Assembly (NCBI GenBank): GCA_903970295.1
Contig: CAJCHQ010000873.1
Location: 1 to 8,980, forward strand
Direction: 5' to 3'
Length of the DNA stretch: 8,980 nucleotides
Source of the DNA: Bryobacterales bacterium
GTDB taxonomy: Bacteria; Cyanobacteriota; Vampirovibrionia; Obscuribacterales; Obscuribacteraceae
Shown: piece after piece, positions 5,318 through 8,980 of the stretch
How positions within the stretch are numbered: the first letter of the stretch is position 1
How the letters are laid out: each line of letters starts with the position of its first letter
Notes under the pieces: generated by a model
Database searches by the model: none
Seen by the model: only the letters and a program-made list of their open reading frames with translations
What the model was told of the DNA's origin: nothing
Made by a program: the position numbers and the translations under genes

Positions 5318-7201
5318 TCAGGCGCGCGTGGTCGACAGCTCATGCACGATCACCTGCACGGTCGGTTTCGCTTGCAGCTTGGCACGCAGTGTTTTGATCA
5401 CGATTTCACGCACTGAAGAGCGCATGGAGGCTAAGTCATAAGTCAGCCTGTCGTCACTGTATGCGGTGCCAGTGGCGGAATAGCGATTGATGTTTTCGAG
5501 GATATTGTTTGTCACTTCGATTTTTATCGTTTCCCATTCGGTCGAGCGCAAGAACCCAGCGGCACCGACTTCGATCGAGGGACCGCTGACCAATTCGCCG
5601 GCGGATGTGACCACCAGCCCTACCGTGACAATACCTTCCAGACTGAGTGAGCGCCTCTCATTGACTGAAAAAGAAGTGACGCGCTCGCCTTGATCTCGAT
5701 TGAAGAGAACCGCCGCTGCTTCGATCGAACCGATCACCGAAGCGACGCCGTTATCGATTTCTAAAATCTCCCCATTTTTCAAGGGAAAAACCGATTCAGC
5801 TGGTATGCCAAATTCCACGGCCAATTGAGCATGGTGCATGATGTGCCGGCCTTCACCCAGAGCCGGAATAAAATACATGGGTTTGGTCAAAGACATCATC
5901 AATTTCAATTCTTCGCGGCTAGCATGTTTGGAAACGTGCGCGTTTTGTCTGGCACCGTATATGGTTAATACGCCTAAAGAAAGCAATTGATCCAAAATAG
6001 CAGCCATCTGTCGAGCCCGTCCAGGACTGATTTCAGCCGAGAAAACCACGGTGTCGCCTTCCTGCATCGTCACATCGCGATTAAGACCGGCAGCCAATTC
6101 ATCTAGAATCTGGATCGGATCGCCTTCGGCTCCGCTGCCAATAATCAAGACCTGATCGTCGGGCAGTTTTTTCAAATCGGCAAAGGTAGCTTCGATTTTG
6201 CGGTCATAAAGCAAATTACCGGTTATGGCAGCCGAAATGGCGGTGCGCATCAGCGTGTCGCCAAGGAGCACGACGCGGCGATTGGCCTCGCGGGCAATAT
6301 CGAATAAGATTTGCAGGCGATGAGTGTTGGTGCCTGGCAAAATCACAAAACAGCGACCCGGAGCGCGTGACACAAAGTGACGCAGCCGTTCTTTCACCGC
6401 TCGCTCAGACGGAGTGTAGCCGGGATTTTCGACTCCCGCCGAGTCGCTAATTAAAAGGACCACACCTTGATTGCCTCGTTCACGGTCGCCAGCCTGGGCG
6501 AGGGCAGCGACATCCATCAGCTTGTTATCGACTGGCGTTTGATCCAATTTGAAGCTCGAAGTGTAGATGACAGCCCCTTCCGGAGTGCCAATTTTGAGAG
6601 CGCAGGCATCGGCTACAGCATCATTGACCTGAAACCATTCCACCTGAAAAGGTCCGATTTGATAAGGGTGGCGAGTCTCGACTGTGTCTACGTCCGGGCA
6701 GGCGAAACCGGTTTCGGCATTGCTGCCGATTGCAGACTGGGCGAGAAACGCCGAGACAAAACGCGGTCCCATGATTTTTGGAATCTTCAAGTGGTGCAAT
6801 AAATAGCTGACGGCTCCGCAATGTTCTTCATGAGCATTTGTCAGGAGCAATGCCAAAATTCTCTCTTGATTAGCTTCGAGAAAATTGCTGTTAGGCAAAA
6901 GCAGGTCGACACCGGGCAAATCACTGGATGGATAGGCAGCACCGGCATCCACTAACAAGATTTCGCCGCCATAGGTGAAAACCCACAGGACCTGGCCAAA
7001 CTCACTTTGACCGCCCAGCGGAATCACCGCCAGGCTGTCATACTTCAAATCAGCGCCGCCGGTCACTATGTGAGCCAGAGCATATCCTCCCTCGTCAGTC
7101 TTGATTATATCGGCTCCGAGATCGAATAGCTTCAGCCGCTCAGGTAGATGTACCGGGGAATTACATCGCAGACACACAAGAGCTTGCCTGGCGGAATTCA
7201 A
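5318..7201 (-). CDS. RNase J-family metallo-beta-lactamase/beta-CASP protein with degenerate active site
   Basis: RNase J enzymes are cytoplasmic 5'-3' exo/endoribonucleases. The 627-residue product keeps the family order: N-terminal extension (1-53); beta-lactamase domain beginning SLAVIPLGGQSEFG (56-69), with VDAG (84-87) and PGVD (96-99); beta-CASP domain with THRLQI (293-298); HVSKHASREELKLM (422-435); and a C-terminal domain with LEGIVTVGLVV (521-531) and KPTVQVIVHEL (612-622). Metal ligands are mostly lost. The HGHEDH-type motif reads NAHEEH (122-127), HS after the next strand reads ND (193-194), TGDFK reads TSSFK (214-218), and PVHGE reads PALGE (446-450). Catalysis by the usual two-zinc mechanism is therefore unlikely. 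TTG 7201 lies two codons after an in-frame stop and has no good ribosome site; GTG 7177, with CCAGG 9 nt upstream, is an alternative. Family assignment is firm; function is inferred. Confidence 0.9.
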   Translation of the reverse strand: MNSARQALVCLRCNSPVHLPERLKLFDLGADIIKTDEGGYALAHIVTGGADLKYDSLAVIPLGGQSEFGQVLWVFTYGGEILLVDAGAAYPSSDLPGVDLLLPNSNFLEANQERILALLLTNAHEEHCGAVSYLLHHLKIPKIMGPRFVSAFLAQSAIGSNAETGFACPDVDTVETRHPYQIGPFQVEWFQVNDAVADACALKIGTPEGAVIYTSSFKLDQTPVDNKLMDVAALAQAGDRERGNQGVVLLISDSAGVENPGYTPSERAVKERLRHFVSRAPGRCFVILPGTNTHRLQILFDIAREANRRVVLLGDTLMRTAISAAITGNLLYDRKIEATFADLKKLPDDQVLIIGSGAEGDPIQILDELAAGLNRDVTMQEGDTVVFSAEISPGRARQMAAILDQLLSLGVLTIYGARQNAHVSKHASREELKLMMSLTKPMYFIPALGEGRHIMHHAQLAVEFGIPAESVFPLKNGEILEIDNGVASVIGSIEAAAVLFNRDQGERVTSFSVNERRSLSLEGIVTVGLVVTSAGELVSGPSIEVGAAGFLRSTEWETIKIEVTNNILENINRYSATGTAYSDDRLTYDLASMRSSVREIVIKTLRAKLQAKPTVQVIVHELSTTRA

Positions 7202-7223
7202 TTGCTAAAGTGTTGCCCCCGAT

Positions 7224-7251
7224 TTGATCTGACGGGCAAAGCGCGTAAAAT
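7224..7251 (+). promoter_or_regulatory. Promoter of the acyl-CoA ligase gene
   Basis: TTGATC (7224-7229) and TAAAAT (7246-7251) are spaced by 16 bp and are a good sigma70-type match. Transcription from about 7258 gives a leader of about 45 nt to ATG 7304. The leader ends in a purine-rich GAAAGAGAAAAAAC rather than a clear Shine-Dalgarno sequence. Confidence 0.55.
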
Positions 7252-7272
7252 TTAAACAATTGGAATGGAGCC

Positions 7273-7281
7273 CCTATAGCA
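7273..7281 (-). promoter_or_regulatory. Possible extended -10 box for the RNase J-like gene
   Basis: The minus strand reads TGCTATAGG, near the extended -10 form and almost the same as the TGCTATAGT upstream of the small membrane protein. A TTGTTT lies 20 nt further upstream, which is too far for a standard -35. It would give a leader of about 65 nt before TTG 7201. Confidence 0.25.
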
Positions 7282-7303
7282 CCGAACCGAAAGAGAAAAA
7301 ACA

Positions 7304-8851
7304 ATGCCTAGCACCGAACAAGCAATTGATATCGTATTCAACTCAGTCGCAGTCAGACCTGAAAGCGTCGACAAACTAGCCATTATTCAGGCGGGCGGTG
7401 CCCCCGATGGCAGCGACCGACAAATTACTTTCGGTGAATTTCAGGCGCTGCAAGATCGGGCGATTGCCGAATTCAAAGAAGCCGGCGTCAAAGCCAAAGA
7501 CAGAGTGCTGTTGACTTCTCCGAATACGCCCGAACTGGCAGCCTCGATCGCCGCGCTCTGGCGAATGGGCGCCATCGCCGCAGCGGTTGATTTTCGGCTG
7601 ACAGAAAAAGAAGTGGAAAATGTCGCCAACCATATTGGCGTCAAATTAATCGCTGCCTCCAGCCGCTACAACCCCAAATTTGCCAACGCCTACGCTGCCG
7701 CCAAGGCGCCCAAAATGGACCTGGAGAAACTCAATCAAAGCAATGGCAACGCGCATGCCGCTCAGACAACAGCCGCCAAAGATATAGACCTGCATGGACA
7801 AGCCTTGATTATATTGACCTCCGGCACAACTGGCGTGCCCAAAGGTGCCGTTCATGATTTTCATACATTGATGACGAATCTATGCGAATTGGGCCCTCTG
7901 GTCAGACTCAATTACGACACCAAGGTGCTTTTGCCTTTGCCTTTGAGTCACATCTTCGGGCTCGAAGTTTTCATGGCCTGTTTCATTTATGGTGCCCCGG
8001 TTATATTCGCCGATCCGCAAAGCTTTTTCGCTTGTGCGAAAAAATATCAGCCATCGGTGATTTGTGGTGTGCCTACACTCTACGGAGCAATGTTGACCTT
8101 GCCACCAGGGATGGTGGACTTGCAAAAAGCCGAGTATGTCTTATCGGGAGGCGCACCGCTGCCTCTGTCGTTAGCCCAGGATTTCGAGAAGAAATATGGC
8201 AAACGGCTCTCTAACGGCTACGGATCAACCGAAAGCAAGATCATTTCGTTGAATACCGACGGACCGTTCGAGTCGGTGGGCAAGATTATCAAATCGGTCA
8301 CAGTGGAAATCTTGAACGAAGACGGCGAGGTTTTACCGCCTGGTGAAACTGGCGAAATCACAATCTCCGGTGCGTGTTTGATGATGGGTTATCTGGACAA
8401 TCCGGAAGCCAGCGCTCAGGTGCTGAAAAACGGCCGGTACCACACAGGCGACATGGGGCGCATCGACAATGGCTACCTCTACATTTCGGGACGAAGCAAA
8501 GAAATGATTGTTGTAGCCGGCAACAAAGTCTTTCCTTCAGAAGTGGAGGACGTGCTCAGACAGCATCCCGACGTCAAGGAAGTGGCAGTGGTGGGCATGC
8601 CTAACAAGCAGCTCGGCCAAATCGTCAAAGCCGTGGTTGTTGTCGTCGAAGGCCAATTGAGCGAGCAACTGGCAGGCGACGCCGACACTTCGAAAACGGC
8701 ACGACAAGCGCTGATCGCCCAATTCAAAGAACATTGCAAACAACATTTGAAGCGAGAATTGCGGCCGATGGATTACGATTTCATGCCGGCAAGCAAGCCC
8801 TTACCCAAAACATCCAGCGGCAAAATCGACAAGAAACTGCTAGCGGTTTAA
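7304..8851 (+). CDS. AMP-forming acyl-CoA synthetase (long-chain fatty-acid-CoA ligase-like)
   Basis: A class I adenylate-forming enzyme (ANL superfamily) of 515 residues. It activates a carboxylic acid with ATP to an acyl-AMP and then most likely transfers it to CoA, in the cytoplasm or at the membrane. Motifs in order are the phosphate-binding loop TSGTTGVPKG (172-181), PLPLSHIFGL (211-220, motif A4 region with the aromatic-gate His), SGGAPL (281-286), NGYGSTES (304-311, A5), HTGDMG (380-385, A7), SGRSKEMIVVAGNKVFPSEVE (395-415, hinge A8) and PKTSSGKIDKK (501-511) with catalytic Lys507 (A10). All are intact and the length is typical. The substrate cannot be read from sequence; medium- or long-chain fatty acid is the default guess, and aryl or other acids are possible. 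It is a stand-alone gene divergent from the RNase J-like gene, with no beta-oxidation genes in the window. Confidence 0.93.
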   Translation: MPSTEQAIDIVFNSVAVRPESVDKLAIIQAGGAPDGSDRQITFGEFQALQDRAIAEFKEAGVKAKDRVLLTSPNTPELAASIAALWRMGAIAAAVDFRLTEKEVENVANHIGVKLIAASSRYNPKFANAYAAAKAPKMDLEKLNQSNGNAHAAQTTAAKDIDLHGQALIILTSGTTGVPKGAVHDFHTLMTNLCELGPLVRLNYDTKVLLPLPLSHIFGLEVFMACFIYGAPVIFADPQSFFACAKKYQPSVICGVPTLYGAMLTLPPGMVDLQKAEYVLSGGAPLPLSLAQDFEKKYGKRLSNGYGSTESKIISLNTDGPFESVGKIIKSVTVEILNEDGEVLPPGETGEITISGACLMMGYLDNPEASAQVLKNGRYHTGDMGRIDNGYLYISGRSKEMIVVAGNKVFPSEVEDVLRQHPDVKEVAVVGMPNKQLGQIVKAVVVVVEGQLSEQLAGDADTSKTARQALIAQFKEHCKQHLKRELRPMDYDFMPASKPLPKTSSGKIDKKLLAV

Positions 8852-8865
8852 AAACTTAACAGTAG

Positions 8866-8980
8866 TTACTTGCCGGACCGCACTGCGAGGTCGACTGAGG
8901 CCTCGTTCGGGTCGTGTCCTCGATTGGGATAAGTGCCCCAATCAGAAGCTTTGACGCGACCGCGCGTGATGGTCGGGACA
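8866..8980 (-). CDS. Possible C-terminal fragment of a convergent gene
   Basis: On the minus strand a frame open from the window edge (8979) runs 37 codons to a TAA at 8866-8868, ending in DLAVRSGK. This places its stop 14 nt from the acyl-CoA ligase stop, a tail-to-tail arrangement like the two others in the window. The peptide (TRGRVKASDWGTYP early, DPNEASVD later) is of protein-like composition but I do not recognise it. A plus-strand frame is also open over much of this stretch, so the call is weak. Confidence 0.4.
   Translation of the reverse strand, partial: VPTITRGRVKASDWGTYPNRGHDPNEASVDLAVRSGK

Noticed and set aside
5318..7201. Treating the RNase J-like gene as a decayed pseudogene
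   Set aside because: The frame is intact over 627 codons, with conserved non-catalytic motifs and a complete C-terminal domain. Selective loss of the metal ligands fits a pseudoenzyme better than random decay.
1..8980. CRISPR arrays, tRNA/rRNA genes, insertion sequences, phage or defence genes
   Set aside because: I found no regularly spaced repeats, cloverleaf-like segments, transposase motifs or terminal inverted repeats. All the large open frames belong to cellular families or to the single unknown exported protein.

Overview
The window looks like ordinary chromosome of a free-living bacterium: base composition near 50% G+C by eye, short intergenic gaps, mostly single-gene transcription units and no mobile elements. 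The gene set is a split glycine decarboxylase subunit, type I signal peptidase, an HD-GYP signalling protein, an RNase J-family protein and an acyl-CoA ligase. This set fits several deep-branching phyla; a non-photosynthetic relative of Cyanobacteria (Vampirovibrionia/Obscuribacter type) is one guess, held with low confidence because no ribosomal RNA or marker protein is present.

Layout. 2-919 (+): C-terminal two thirds of GcvPA, the glycine-cleavage P-protein subunit 1; its start lies before the window. 1003-1785 (+): signal peptidase I (lepB) behind a TATAAT box. 1789-2076 (-): a 95-residue membrane protein, tail-to-tail with lepB (3-nt gap). 2077-2569: gap of about 490 bp holding promoter-like elements and a plus-strand terminator-like hairpin. 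2570-4186 (+): coiled-coil/GAF/HD-GYP protein, predicted cyclic-di-GMP phosphodiesterase with a GYY in place of GYP. 4353-5312 (+): unrecognised exported protein. 5318-7201 (-): RNase J-like protein, tail-to-tail with the previous gene (5-nt gap), which has lost most of its metal ligands. 7304-8851 (+): AMP-forming acyl-CoA ligase, divergent from the RNase J-like gene across a 102-bp promoter region. 8866-8980 (-): possible C-terminal end of one more gene.

Functionally the genes are not an obvious pathway. Glycine catabolism, protein export, c-di-GMP turnover, RNA metabolism and fatty-acid activation each appear once, as expected for dispersed housekeeping genes. The signal peptidase could process the exported protein, but that is a general relationship.

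The most notable item is the RNase J-like protein. Its overall RNase J architecture and several conserved motifs are intact over about 570 residues, while five of the seven canonical metal-ligand positions are substituted. It reads as a maintained pseudoenzyme or a repurposed RNA-binding/scaffold subunit. No clearly new multi-gene system (defence island, CRISPR, biosynthetic cluster) is visible.
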